64,000 nucleotides of DNA from Eutreptiella sp. 'Long Island Sound 2002' (GCA_964036045.1 OZ038390.1:40184525-40248524), one strand, 5' to 3'; positions 1-10,627 are shown, numbered from the stretch's first letter. Translations and numbers: made by a program. Notes: generated from the letters alone by a model not told the origin.

Positions 1-362
1 CCACTGCCAAAGTCGCAGTGCAAAGAGTAAGGACGCTGTAGGGACAGCATTTTAACCTGGGGGTTTCTTCTTAGAAAGTCAGTGCCAATGACAATGTCAA
101 AGGCGTCAGTGTCCAACACTCTGCAGTGTTGAGTCACGGTTTCGTCGCCCAGACAGATGGTCACATCGACACCCCCCAAGGAATGGATGGTACGACCATC
201 CCCTACTCTTATGGCCACGGTCTTAGTCTTCCTGAAAGTTTTAAGCAGGCGCCGGGCCACTATGGAAAGTGTTGCACCGGTATCAAGCACTGCTCGAAAA
301 ACCTGATCCCCGATTTTCACGAGGATCCAGAAAACCAAGTCCTCCTCTTCGGAGCCGCCCCC
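1..362 (-). CDS. Retrotransposon aspartic protease domain (partial, runs off the left edge)
   Basis: The minus strand, read in the same frame as the gag ORF to the right, encodes a retropepsin-like domain. It has the catalytic triplet context VLDTGATLS (about 268-289), then a beta-rich stretch and the typical end motif DIVIGTDFLRRNP, followed by a segment leaving the window. In LTR retrotransposons this protease cuts the Gag-Pol polyprotein. The domain is preceded by an in-frame TAG at 363-365. Reverse transcriptase and integrase, if present, lie outside the window. Protease identity rests on the DTGA and IGTDFL motifs and on its position behind a zinc-knuckle gag; the clade cannot be told without pol. 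Confidence 0.75.
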
Positions 363-668
363 CTATTCCTCATCAGGGAATTTCACATCCACTCCTGCAG
401 CCATGAGGGACTTGGCCATCCAGGCCAAGCGCCTCTTCTTAGAATTATTCCCCTCAGGGGTAGCGTTATCCCCTTGGGGTCGCTTCTGGGGGACACCTGC
501 GGCAGGAGCGGGTGTGGCAGCAGGAGTAGGCGTAGCAACAGGCGCTGATGAGCGCCTCTGGGGGTTAGGGGGTCCAGTCTTACCACCCCCTTTGCCACCT
601 CCTTTACCTTTATCCCCATTCGGGGGATTCCTGGCGGGCGTCGGGTTCTTCTGGCGCTCCGCCTCCTA
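363..668 (-). other. Gag-protease linker bounded by two in-frame TAG codons
   Basis: The Gag frame continues without shift from the TAG at 666-668 through a Lys/Gly/Pro-rich linker to another TAG at 363-365 and then into the protease (the stops are 303 bases apart, 101 codons). Nearby cellular genes end in TAG, so TAG is a normal stop here. Either the element uses stop readthrough or these are inactivating substitutions. Confidence 0.6.
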
Positions 669-2537
669 ACGCTTGAGTTTGTCACTCTCGCGTTTCTTGA
701 TGTGGCATTCGTCCTCATAGTGACGACGCTTGCCACAGTAACCACAGGTGATGGTACACCTGAAGTGGTCCTGATGGGTCACAGTTTTCCCATCTTTAGT
801 ATGCTGCTGACGTTTCATCTGCAGCATACAGCCACTGCGAAGATCGCAGTCAGAGGCATGACAAGGTCCCCCCTTGTCATTGACAGGTCGGCAGTAAAAC
901 AGGGGGGGGGTGCCTGCATCAGTTGGAACCTCGTTCATGGCACGTAGGTTGCCCCTCCCTTTACCGCCTCCCTGGTTGGTGTTAGTGGGATTTTTATGCC
1001 CCTTCCCTTCGCCACGTTCAGGGGTAGGGGTACCACCTCGTCCCAAATGTTTCTTGAGGAACTTCTCCATGTGGGAGTCGTTCTCTCTCTCAAGAGCTAG
1101 CTCAATCAAGAGATCCACCAGTGTATCATACGAGTGGGTCCTGCTCTTCCTCTCAGAGGTTGAGCGGCAATCATCCCACGTACGCTGGGGGATCTTACTC
1201 ATGAGCCACAGGTGGGGCTCAGTGGCTCCGTAGGAGCCCACATTCATCCTCGAAAATAAGTACTCCATGTCGCACACATACTCAGAAATTCGCGCAGCGG
1301 ATGGAAACTCCGGGAGCATAGGTAGCTCCTCGATTTGTGTGCGTACGCTGAGGTCAGTCTCATAGACTGGGAATGTTTTCTCTAACCTCAGGAGTACCTC
1401 CGCCCAAGTAGAACAGGTTTTCACAATCTGTTTGACCTGTTTTTGCAAAAATTTCTTTTTGCATGAGCGTTTTAGCAGTGAACATTTGGTGGCCACATCC
1501 ACATGGGATTGGCCAGTCAACAAAAGGAACTCCGCAAATTCTTCTGCCCATTCTGGCAGGTTTTTAGGGTCGAACTCCGGCAGTTCCAGCTGGATGTTCG
1601 CCTGGGCAATCGGTCTGCCCATCTTCCCACCCCCCGGAGTTAGGCCTGAAGGCGACACGCCGGCAAGTGGGGCCAGGGCTGACAGCCCTCTTCTCTCACT
1701 CTCTGTGACAGGCACGTCCTTTAGGTCCGCCATAGGCACAGTCCTGGCACGGGGGTGAAAGGGGCTGGGGCAGGTAACCTTAGGCAACAGCCTTGAGACC
1801 CTCGATCTCTTGAGATCTTCGGCCAGGGTACTCAGCCCTGGAGAGAGAGAGAGGAACTCAGGCTTGGGTAAGGGTTCTGCAATACCCAGTTTAGCCTTAA
1901 TGGCCTCTGATAAGGCCGTCACATCTGGATCTTCTGATCCAGATAGGAATTTGGCCAGCAGCTCGGCCGTTTGATCCAGGGCACCGTAGGTTGGCCTTGG
2001 ATGATGTTCTTCGACTCGAGTTGGGCCCACTTCGGGAGCCCTTGGGGTTGGGTACTCAGGTCGTAGTCGTCTTGGCAGGGATGCAGTAGACGGAGGGCCT
2101 GAGTGTGAGTAGGACCCTAGATCCGTACGTGGTCTTGGCCCATGTACAGCCAGTGGTTCCTCTCCATCTTCCCCACGGATGGATTTGTAGTACTCATCGT
2201 GCATGATGTACTCATCCATCTTCATCTTCAGCTTCTCATATTCCTCAGGTCCTTCAATGGCAGTTGAGGATGAAGCTGGGCAATTGGATCGTGATACTGA
2301 AGCAGCCACACGTCTGTGGAGGTGACTGAAGCTGTCTCCACCGTGTGCTGCTAAGGCCTCGGTGGTAAGGCCTTTATTCTTCTCCGCCCTTCTGCGTTCT
2401 GGATCTCCTTGGGACCCAGATGCGCCACTGAGGTGATGTGGTGCTCGGTGTGGTGGTTCACTCATTGGGTGGACCACACTGCCCATTTGTACTTGGACAG
2501 TTCGGATAGGCCAGGTCCTTACACTTGGTGTGGACAT
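666..2537 (-). CDS. Retrotransposon Gag-like polyprotein with C-terminal zinc knuckle
   Basis: Open frame of about 624 residues from ATG at 2537 to TAG at 666-668; the frame is open a little further upstream but with no ATG there. The N-terminal third is low-complexity and charged. The middle (about residues 320-500) is a helical capsid-like region with a conserved-looking LPEWAEEFAEFLLL start. The C-terminus has a CX2CX4HX4C zinc knuckle (CGYCGKRRHYEDEC) preceded by further Cys/His residues, as in nucleocapsid domains that bind RNA. After the TAG the same frame stays open for 100 codons, rich in Pro, Lys and Gly, to a second TAG at 363-365 and then the protease. I found no convincing LTR or primer-binding site to the right, so the element may be truncated or old. 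Confidence 0.8.
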   Translation of the reverse strand: MSTPSVRTWPIRTVQVQMGSVVHPMSEPPHRAPHHLSGASGSQGDPERRRAEKNKGLTTEALAAHGGDSFSHLHRRVAASVSRSNCPASSSTAIEGPEEYEKLKMKMDEYIMHDEYYKSIRGEDGEEPLAVHGPRPRTDLGSYSHSGPPSTASLPRRLRPEYPTPRAPEVGPTRVEEHHPRPTYGALDQTAELLAKFLSGSEDPDVTALSEAIKAKLGIAEPLPKPEFLSLSPGLSTLAEDLKRSRVSRLLPKVTCPSPFHPRARTVPMADLKDVPVTESERRGLSALAPLAGVSPSGLTPGGGKMGRPIAQANIQLELPEFDPKNLPEWAEEFAEFLLLTGQSHVDVATKCSLLKRSCKKKFLQKQVKQIVKTCSTWAEVLLRLEKTFPVYETDLSVRTQIEELPMLPEFPSAARISEYVCDMEYLFSRMNVGSYGATEPHLWLMSKIPQRTWDDCRSTSERKSRTHSYDTLVDLLIELALERENDSHMEKFLKKHLGRGGTPTPERGEGKGHKNPTNTNQGGGKGRGNLRAMNEVPTDAGTPPLFYCRPVNDKGGPCHASDCDLRSGCMLQMKRQQHTKDGKTVTHQDHFRCTITCGYCGKRRHYEDECHIKKRESDKLKR

Positions 2538-3300
2538 TATGGACTTTTTGTTGAGCTTTTGTTCTGCACTTCTCAGGGTCGGTTCAAAAGGTCTCAAGGG
2601 ACTGTCTCTGCTACCGGAAAGATGTCCTTGAATTATGCCCTAGGTCTTTTGATGTATTCCTGCAAGTTGGTTTTGTAGTGGAAAACCCCAAACCAAAGCA
2701 GCAAGTAGAGCAAGGACTGAATATGGATCGAATCAATGAAATCAATGATTGGTTTTGGAATCCAGTGTAACACAGAAGGGCTGCAGATAGACAAAGCAGG
2801 TATATGAACATAGATTCAATCACAAATGAATAATGTAAAAGGGTTTAAATGAAAATTGGTCAGACTCTAGCCTCAGTGGTTGCAATAGGCACTTCATGTG
2901 CACTCTTTTGGGTGAAATGGTGCTGGTTAGGACTGAGGGGCATAGATGTCAGGACCACACAGAAAATGACTTGGCCAAGCAACTGAATTCAGAAACAGTT
3001 ACAAAGTAGGACCACAATAAGTGGTAGATTCAATTGAGTATAGGGGTCTTGGGGTGGGAGACCACTTAGGCTTAACCTCCAAGGCCCACAAGCAAGGAAT
3101 GCCTGATTTATTTTGGTATGACCTCCATGAAGGAAGGTACTTCCGCTCAGTTGAGTGGTAGGGGTGAACTTCATGGGGGGGGCTAGGGTCACAACCCTAG
3201 TTACCTTGAGAAAGTGTACTTTAGGCCACAAAAGAGTGATAAAAACACTTAAGTTTGTCTCAGCATCAACAAAGGGTTTTAAGGGGGGGCTTAGCCTGGA
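2538..3300. other. Spacer between retroelement and oxygenase gene, no gene seen
   Basis: This stretch should hold the 5' leader or LTR of the retroelement, which reads leftward, and the 3' flank of the oxygenase gene. I see no repeat pair, primer-binding site, RNA gene or protein motif. Confidence 0.4.
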
Positions 3301-4711
3301 TCAAGCCCTCCAAGAAAGACATGGCAGTGACTTTTTCTTACTTTCCGTGACATTTTTGGGCAGGGCGGTGGTAGACAGAAGCATGAAACCCACCCACCGT
3401 ACATTCCTTCTCTGTGAGATCTCATCAACCGGCGGCACACCCTCGAGCAAGCCACCACCACGATGAATGGAACACACATTCAACACAAATGCGTCTCCCA
3501 AACCAGCATCCATCTCCCTGACAACCCAAGGAACAGGAAAGCCCACCGATGAACCATGTACCCACTGGTTTCCATTAAGTTGATGATTCAAAGGAAAAAA
3601 AACAGCAAATGCATGATGTCCCTCAGGGATCACCTTGCGGGGAAAATCCCTATGCCAATGTTGAGCAACACCAAGTGCACCAACATAGGCAACAATCTCA
3701 ATATTCAAGGGCAGGCCTGTTTGGGTCTGAATGTCATGGTGCAAATCTGTCGTGACATTCTCAAGGTGTGGAAAGTCATGATAATCCTCACCCCATTCAT
3801 TGATAGGGATGCTATGATGCTTTCCAAAAAACTGCACCCTGTCATAAGAATCAAACTTCCTTCCAATAGAACGAAACTTTTCGTTAAAAATTGGTGTGCC
3901 TTGGAGCGGATCGAGGGTAGCCACCTCAGTTTGTAATTTGTACAATGAGGGACTCAAAGTTGTACGCGAAACACAGTGCTCCAAGCGAACAAGGTCTTGG
4001 AGTGATTCGTTGAACCCCACCCACTCAGGGGACTCAATTGGTTCGTCACCAGAACCAATGAGTGGATCTGCACTATGCAATGGCCATGCAACAACAGTGG
4101 CGGAAGTATAAAAAAACGGGGTGGTGAAACCATAGTATGGGTCGGCCCAGGCCGTGGACCCATTTGAATGAAGAGAAAAAACCGGCAAAACAGAGGCACA
4201 GTCCTTCACCTCAAAAACTCGCTCGTGATGTATCACGGGGACCTCTTCCTTTTTTGCCCTTTTGGCAGAAAATTGGCACCCGGCTTTTCTTTTCCCACCT
4301 TCATCAAGGTCCTGAAAAAGGGGGGTGACGTGTTCCAACCTTCGCGCTCACCTTGCTTCGAAAAACAGGCACCAGGGCATCGGTGTCGGCATTCACCAAA
4401 TCAAGGGTGCAACCCAAAAGGTTGGGGTTGGCATCCATAATGGGGTAGATCATGTCACCGAGACGCGACCCAGTGACCTCTCCAAAAACCTGTCGTGACA
4501 CACGGATATGGGCAAAAGTGGTGGTTGCATTGAATGTTAGCTGCTCATCCGATGCCCTTACCGTGGCAGCTTGCAACACCAGCCCCGGTCCCACCACCCT
4601 TCGGGTCCCCAAGACCCGCCGATGTTGTTCCACCCAATCCCCAATGCACACTCCGGCTGCACCCAAAGCCTCCATGACCACCGGCAAGTCTCCACGGACA
4701 CAAGAGAAGGT
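3301..4711 (-). CDS. 2-oxoglutarate/Fe(II)-dependent oxygenase, phytanoyl-CoA dioxygenase-like (two 3' exons)
   Basis: Two exons join in phase: 4352-4711 (120 codons) and 3301-4311 (336 codons plus TGA), separated by a 40-bp intron at 4312-4351 with donor AAG|GTGAGC and acceptor TTTTTCAG. The 4711 edge is also an acceptor (pyrimidine tract ending TTCTCAG), so more exons lie upstream. The C-terminal half carries the jelly-roll metal site: HRD in QHWHRDFP (the HxD pair), the distal His in CSIHRGG and a following basic patch RRNVRWVGF that could hold 2-oxoglutarate. The GDAFVLNVCSIHRGG context resembles the PhyH family. Such enzymes hydroxylate lipid, amino-acid or small-molecule substrates; the substrate cannot be deduced. 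A short basic stretch (GGKRKAGC...KRAKKEE) follows the intron. Family assignment is by motif only. Confidence 0.7.
4312..4351 (-). other. 40-bp GT-AG intron in the oxygenase gene
   Basis: Begins GTGAGCGCG and ends CCCTTTTTCAG on the minus strand. Removing it joins codon VFRSK to DLDEGG in phase 0 and merges two frames that otherwise overlap out of register. It contains no stop in the downstream frame, so retention would not simply end the protein. Confidence 0.75.
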
Positions 4712-4774
4712 CTGAGAACAAAGGAAGAGGGAAAAGTGCAATAGAAACCTAGTAATACAACACATAAGGGGGCG

Positions 4775-4927
4775 CGACAAGGGGGTGCAACAAGGGGTGC
4801 GATAAGGGGGTTATCGCGCGATAAGGGTGCGCGATAAGGGCGCGATAAGGGGTGTTATCGCGCGACAAGGGGCGCGACAAGGGGCGCGACAAGGGCGCAA
4901 CAAGGGCGCAACAAGGGTGCGACAAGG
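4775..4927. repeat. Minisatellite of GCGCGAYAAGGG-type units
   Basis: About 12 imperfect units of 10-14 bp (GCGCGACAAGGG, GCGATAAGGG, GCAACAAGGG) lie just upstream of the acceptor of the oxygenase exon at 4711, so probably in its intron. No protein motif. Confidence 0.85.
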
Positions 4928-5222
4928 GTAGTTCAGCACAGGCGAATTATAGGTTTCTTCTGCTGGCACTTGGATTTCTTATTAAAAACAACATTTAAAA
5001 TAACAGATTCACCAGATTTAGCAGAAATTAAATTATGGTCTGGCGCCAAATGCGCTTTCAAATTCACGACCCTTTTCCATCAGCGCCTGTCGCGCGACAC
5101 CACATGGATAAGCGTGGATAATTCCTCATGCAAGCGCAGGAGGCAACACGACACCGCTTGAAAGATAGAAGATTGTGGCGCCGATCACAATGTGCCAAGA
5201 AAAACTTGCATTCACCATAAAC

Positions 5223-5553
5223 CTCCTTAAGCTCCGCCTTTTTGCGGATGGTACTATTCGACCCTGCACAAAAAGCAGCAATAGTATCATAATCTGACCA
5301 CCGTCCGGCATCGTCCGGTAGGTGGCACTGCACAGGAAAGCCATCGCGAACACCGTCTACCACATTCTTCATTCAGCGAAGCACAAATTTCGTGCGCGCG
5401 TGCTGCTAGTCCCCCGACACAGGACAGGGGACGAGAGGAAGGCGAGGACGAAGCACAGGACGCCAGTGAGCTGGGGTCCTCGCCTTCGTCCGAGTCTTCA
5501 CCCCAGACTGTTGCCACAGCTATGACCGTGGCTAAGAGCAGATGAAATCGCAC
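5223..5553 (-). other. Possible upstream exons of the oxygenase gene (uncertain)
   Basis: On the minus strand a frame opening after a TAG encodes a signal-like hydrophobic run FHLLLATVIAVATVWG followed by acidic and Cys-containing sequence. A 41-base segment at 5223-5263 has an acceptor (CTTTTTGTGCAG) and a GTTTAT donor and could join in phase to the exon starting at 4711. This would give a secretory-pathway leader to the oxygenase. No ATG begins the hydrophobic segment, so the true start is further upstream or the model is wrong. Confidence 0.25.
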
Positions 5554-6596
5554 ACAGCACTATTCGGTCCAAATCTTCCTTTTTGCATACCTGGGTGTCA
5601 AAATGTCAAGAGGCACACACTGGACATCCAAATGCGATTTCAGGTCACGTCGCACACCGCCATGAGCATGTCTACGAGGCTATTCGATTGTATTCTGATA
5701 GATTATACCAATAGCTCCAAAATACCTTTACAGAAAATTCCTTAATTTGAGCCTCTCTCCGGACTTTCGGGAAATCGCGGACAAGACTGGGAACCTCGAC
5801 TTTGCATATAGCGACCGTGGTGCTTTGTGCTGCATGAATCACTTAACAATTTGGATGCTGTGCGTGTTGGGCACCCAGCGATCCCTGAATTTTTCTGAAG
5901 CTGTTGAGTCGTAAGTGCGGAAGCCCTCACCTCGCAAAGCCTCAAACAATCACAGGTTTTGGCTGGTATTTTTTGAGAAGTACAATGTCCGCGGAAACAA
6001 ACAGACAGGCTCCTCGGGCCCAGTTGGATTCCACCGATATTTTATCTCCTAAAAGGGCAGGGCAATTGCAGTGTTCCTGAAGTCTGAACCCTTGTTTGCT
6101 GCCAAGTGTTTGCACAGGTTTGCCCACGGTCTTTGATTTCCGAGCGCCACGTTAGTGCCCATCTACACCGTAGCGCGCAGAAGAGTTCTTCCACACGAGC
6201 TGCATTTTTTTTCCTTCGAGGTCTGCCGCACGCAATCTCCTGTACAACCGCTCGTCATTGTTGTGACTCAGCGAGATTCCCCGTGGGAGGGCAGCACGTG
6301 CAACCTTCGGGGGGGTGGCACCGAGGACACCTAAAAAAAACAAAACCACCTTGCACTGCCTTGTCATAGAGGAGCAGTGTGGAGGGTGGTTGAGAAACAT
6401 GCGTGCACCGCGAAACACAGAAGGCAGAGACACCGACACAGGCCTGTGCCTCCAGATGGGCATTTCCTACCTCTTGGGTGTTGAGAGGGGCCAAGCAGGA
6501 ACGCCAGACTGAGGCTGCCAGACCCCTGCTTCCCGCTACATAGGCCAGGAATGGAAGTCTTTTTAGAAGGTTGGGGCTTGACATGCAGCAGAACTG

Positions 6597-6688
<92 letters not shown>

Positions 6689-6977
6689 GGTCTTTCCCCC
6701 ATCGTTCTGCTTGTTTCCTTTGGTCCCCCACCATTACTGAAGGACATTGGAGTACCATGCGTTGCTCTTTCACAAGCAGCCCCTTCCTTCTGCGCCATTT
6801 TTCCGGGTTCAGGCATCGCAAGAAGTGACTTTGTTCTGTCATACTTCTTCTTGAACCCTTCAGTCCCCCAGCATTACGGAAGGACGTGGAAGCATACCGT
6901 GCGTTGTTCTTTCACATGCACCCCCTGACCACCCCCCCTCCGCCAATGTCCCACAGTTTTCTCACTGTGTCTCTCAC
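5554..6977. other. Spacer upstream of the SMAP-domain gene
   Basis: No gene recognised. It holds the long CT microsatellite at 6601-6685 and presumably the promoter and 5' leader of the plus-strand gene at 6978; a short near-repeat (CCCCCAxCATTACxGAAGGAC) occurs at about 6727 and 6866. Reading frames here are repeat artefacts. Confidence 0.4.
6601..6685. repeat. (CT)n microsatellite, about 42 units
   Basis: An uninterrupted dinucleotide run, pyrimidine on the plus strand, about 300 bp upstream of the start codon of the SMAP-domain gene. Length is likely polymorphic. It could act as a CT-rich promoter element but nothing in the sequence proves that. Confidence 0.95.
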
Positions 6978-8063
6978 ATGTCATCTGGTGTTGATGATGC
7001 AAAAGAGTTTGCTCTTGCACGTGGAATTGCATGGGATGAAGTGGAATTGAATGTCAACAAAGCGCCCGACGGCAGCCGGATTGGCGTGGCGAATTTTCAG
7101 GGAGTAGCGCTCACTGTCACTGGCACCGAGAAGAAAACTGTCAAACGAAGTTTGCACTTGGCTTTGATTGCGCTGTTCAAACAAATGGACCACAGCACTG
7201 CAGTCTGCAATGTAACCGCGGAGCAGTATGCAAGTAGACATGGACTTTCTTTTGAAGACATCAGCATTTCAAAGAACACTGATGGTAGTCGAATTGGCAC
7301 TTCGAAATTTCAGGGCATTACTGTTGAAGTGAATGCAGCACATAAAAAGGAGGTCAAGCAGAAACTGCAGACTGCGCTGCTTGCACTGTTTCGCAGTGCA
7401 GCAGACACTGATGCTGCCTCTTCTCGGAAGCGGAGTTGTGGGGACATTGAACAGTCCCTAACTAAAGAAGAGAGGAAGGCTGCCAAAAAGCAGAAGAAGG
7501 ATACAGAGGAGAGCCAAGCCGAACCAGTTGCAAGTGGGACGAATTGGGCAAAGGTGTCGCTGGGGGATCAGAGCAAAACCTCAAAATTCATGGCTCTCAT
7601 GGGTGCTACCAAAGCGAAAGCGGAAGATTCTCGGAAAACGGAAAACAAGGGGGAGGAAGAGGCGAAGGGGGGAACGGAGAAGAAGAAGAAGAACAAGGAG
7701 AAGAAGGAAAAGGAGAAAGAATGCAAACAAGAGGAGCCTCTGGGGGTGCCTGTTGGTTTGCATCAAAAAATGTCTTCGTTCTTCGTACCTCCATCTTCCG
7801 GCCACTACCACTCCATTCCAGTTGTTCAAACGAAAGGGGGGAAAAAGTATTCCATAGTGATGCCAGGCGAAGCCGCACCTCATGAGAATGTCTATGATGA
7901 TGAAACTCGGCAAAAGATAGCTGCAGAACAGTTAAAACAATTCGGGCGTGCGCGCAAGAAAGCCAATGCGCAGGCAGAGGCGGGCTTGGGTTTCGCGGAG
8001 TTCACTCACGAGCAATTCTCGCAAAATGAAAAGCTTCAGAACAAGAAGATTACTTTCGATTAG
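6978..8063 (+). CDS. SMAP-domain (small acidic protein-like) nuclear-type protein
   Basis: Uninterrupted ATG-to-TAG frame of 361 residues. The N-terminus has two tandem repeats of about 65 residues (about 8-70 and 81-146), each with DGSRIG, a phenylalanine-glutamine-glycine (FQG) turn and a basic helix ending LHLALIALF or LQTALLALF. Around 185-200 the segment NWAKVSLGD...SKFMALMGA matches the SMAP core (family pattern: WxxxxLGDxxKxxKFxxLMG). After a Lys/Glu-rich insert, the C-terminal region SGHYHS...AGLGF matches the conserved SMAP tail that ends GLGF. Basic clusters (RKAAKKQKK, KKKKNKEKK) suggest a nuclear or nucleolar location. Function of the family is poorly known. The repeats have a weak double-stranded-RNA-binding-fold look (beta hairpin then helix), which is inference. 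No intron is needed. Confidence 0.8.
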   Translation: MSSGVDDAKEFALARGIAWDEVELNVNKAPDGSRIGVANFQGVALTVTGTEKKTVKRSLHLALIALFKQMDHSTAVCNVTAEQYASRHGLSFEDISISKNTDGSRIGTSKFQGITVEVNAAHKKEVKQKLQTALLALFRSAADTDAASSRKRSCGDIEQSLTKEERKAAKKQKKDTEESQAEPVASGTNWAKVSLGDQSKTSKFMALMGATKAKAEDSRKTENKGEEEAKGGTEKKKKNKEKKEKEKECKQEEPLGVPVGLHQKMSSFFVPPSSGHYHSIPVVQTKGGKKYSIVMPGEAAPHENVYDDETRQKIAAEQLKQFGRARKKANAQAEAGLGFAEFTHEQFSQNEKLQNKKITFD

Positions 8064-8964
8064 GCCCCATGCATTGATCATCAATTCATTACATTCGCCA
8101 ACCCTGACCCATCTGACCACACCAGGTGCACCGATTCCAAGGAGAATGAGCGGGACAGACGGAAAATGCCACGTGTGCTTTTCCTTCATGGTCAAGGGCA
8201 TTCGTTGCCAATGAAACTTGACTGTCTGGATTGCCATTTCTCATGTTTTTGCATTACACTGACCCTAAAGGAGCCTGCACACAATATACATCGAGGGTTC
8301 GCACGCAGGGAACAAGCTGAACAACCTGCTGTCTGCTGCCCGTCTGCTGTCCATCGGGGGCACGATCCCGAGGATTATCCCACAATTGTTCATTATTTTG
8401 CCATGCCCCCCCGGACGTGCTGCTCGTGCTAGAGCACTCACAGCTCACGCCAGGATGCAGCAACATTGTGAACCACGGAAATACAGCCTCAAGGTGGCCC
8501 AAAAGGCTTTTCTTCTCTTACCTGTTTGGTACGTCTGAACCTGAGCAGCCGTATTTGTCAATCCTGTTTGAGTTCTGCAAAAAGAAAATGGTTGTAGAAA
8601 GCTCCAAACCGAGCATTTCAGTCTTGGGCAAAAAACAGTTTTGCCCACTGGATTCCAACCTGTCGCGCCGAACCCTTGATGAAGCTCAATTTTGTGAAAC
8701 AAGCCAATTGCTTGCACGTTGAAGATTCTAGGATTTCCAATTGACAACATGCACCGTGCAAGGAAACGTCTTCCGCACAGACATGTTGGCACAGTGCCTT
8801 CTGGGCGTTTCCATCTTTCGTTTGGTATGGCGGAAGGTTGGGGGGGTGGGGCTGGGGGCAGGGGGCGAACCCAATTTCCACATTGCAGGCATTTGCTGTT
8901 TTACATATTCATTCGCGTCAGTTTCCTTCAGGTGGGGTGGAGTTCTGCAACCTCTCTGCTTCAG
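8064..8964. other. 3' flank of the SMAP gene, no gene recognised
   Basis: A plus-strand frame of about 100 codons at 8417-8722 (non-ATG start) is open but has no family motif. I see no RNA gene or repeat. Confidence 0.35.
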
Positions 8965-10152
8965 GTTTTGTGCCCCTTCGCGGCAAAGGGCAACTGGTAT
9001 CACAAGGCCCATTTGGACACAGCCACATTGGTGATTAAAGGAGGACTATTTTGCAGGACACACATAGGACGGGGCTGTGTTTGTCATAGATATTGAACAT
9101 CACGCCTCTGGCAGGCACTTTTACAATCTGGGCTTGAAAAACTGCCTGGCATGTTGCATATCCATTGTTTGGCTGGTTGCTGTAGAATGGACAAGAACTA
9201 TCGAAAACGTTTTCAATTTCGTAAATTTTCAAAGCTTTCAAAGAAAAACAGTGTCCCAAAGGGCACAGCTACTCTGACTGACTCAAGTACGTGAGCCACG
9301 ATAAAATTTTGTCGGGTGGTTGTATGTTTTGGCATTGGCCCAGTGAGCTTTGTTCATTGGGTCAAACAGTATGATTGCACAAGATGTTCAAGATTGTACA
9401 CGAGAGAGAGAGAGAGATAGAGACAGGCTGAGGGCGTCTGGTATGGCATTGGAATGGCAGGTATTGCTGACATGCATCTTTCATCATTTGATGACCACAT
9501 TCTACCAGGACAGCCTCGGAGAAGGATTTGATGTGGGTACGTTTCCTTGGTTGTTCTTGCTTTCCAATCTTGAACGTGTGAATGGCTATCTAATTGGGAC
9601 ACATGGGCAGGTCCATGACAGCACGCACTGTACAGTTGGGTTACTAGCTCTTTGTGAATCATCATTCCTGTCCCTTATTGTCGCCATCTTCTGGATGTTT
9701 GTTTGCAGAGAAATTTGCCTGGTTTTGAGCTTGAGTTTATCTCACAACCCAGCAAGCGCGGGGCCCATTTCCCTGTTTTGAAATTTGCGCAAATGATTTA
9801 CCCCCATCTTGACAACGTCTTGGGTCATAGGCATGTTCAGTCGGCCAGTTCAGGCTGTCAACCCCCCCCCCGCTTTTTTCTATTATCATCCACTGAAATA
9901 GTATCACACATGCATGATAATATTTGGACTGCTGAAATACTGCTGAAACAATGCAAAATGCTCTTAGGGAATCTTCCTGAAACACAGTTAGTTCTGTGCA
10001 AGGAAAGCAAGCATGGACAGTTGCTGCGCCGCTGGTGTGGGTTTAGGTTTGAGCAGTGCTGCTGCACTATTCTTGGGGCTGAATTTCTCGCAGGACAAAT
10101 TGGTAGGATCAATGTGACCAAGATGCTCGAAGTAAAGTGGGATCCGATGTAA
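8965..10152 (+). other. Possible exons of an unidentified plus-strand gene
   Basis: Several short open segments with good splice edges look protein-like. 8965-9030 (acceptor CTCTGCTTCAG, donor G|GTGATT) reads FVPLRGKGQLVSQGPFGHSH. About 9072-9140 reads DGAVFVIDIEHHASGRHFYN after an AG. 9709-9823 (acceptor TTTGCAG, donor G|GTCATA) reads PGFELEFISQPSKRGAHFP and on. 9968-10034 reads NLPETQLVLCKESKHG and its phase fits the 9709 exon, giving LDNVLGNLPETQ. A last piece at 10101-10152 ends GRINVTKMLEVKWDPM-stop. Not every junction is in phase and I recognise no family, so this is a set of candidate exons, not a gene model. Confidence 0.3.
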
Positions 10153-10627
10153 CAAACCTAGAACAAGGGGGTGAGCAAAATAATGTCAACACAAAATTAT
10201 CTCATGCGTCAAAATGACAAAAGGGGAGTGTTCAGTCCACAAATTGTTAGATTGGTGCAACCTACAGGTCAAACGGCTTAAGTAGGAAGCGCGGTCTGCC
10301 GCTGTAGCTGCGAAATTCCTTATTTTCTTAATTTTTCAACTTCACGTTGACAGTCTGCGCAATTTTTTGCCAACCCTTGTCGCAGCAGTGCTGCTGGCGC
10401 TGTCGCCAGCCTGCCATTTCCGTACGCAGACACGTGATTAGTTGTAGAAAGTGGTGCTACAGAGAAGCTAAAAAGAAAGAATTTTTCGACGAAAACAATT
10501 GGTAACGAATTACACATGATGCCCACAATCTTTGTTTTATTAGTGAGAGTTGTATAGATCGCGTCCTCGAGCGTGCTGAATTGTTGTCCTCAACTTTTTC
10601 TTTCATATCCAATGTGAGTCCAAGCGG

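Noticed and set aside
363-668. Genome-wide reassignment of TAG
   Set aside because: The SMAP gene and the lycopene cyclase both end naturally at TAG.
126-669. Plus-strand frames over the left end
   Set aside because: Shadows of the minus-strand gag-protease frame, which carries the zinc knuckle and DTGA motif.
6255-6928. Frames with long Arg-Glu or Ser-Leu runs
   Set aside because: Translation of the CT microsatellite; flanks have no protein character.
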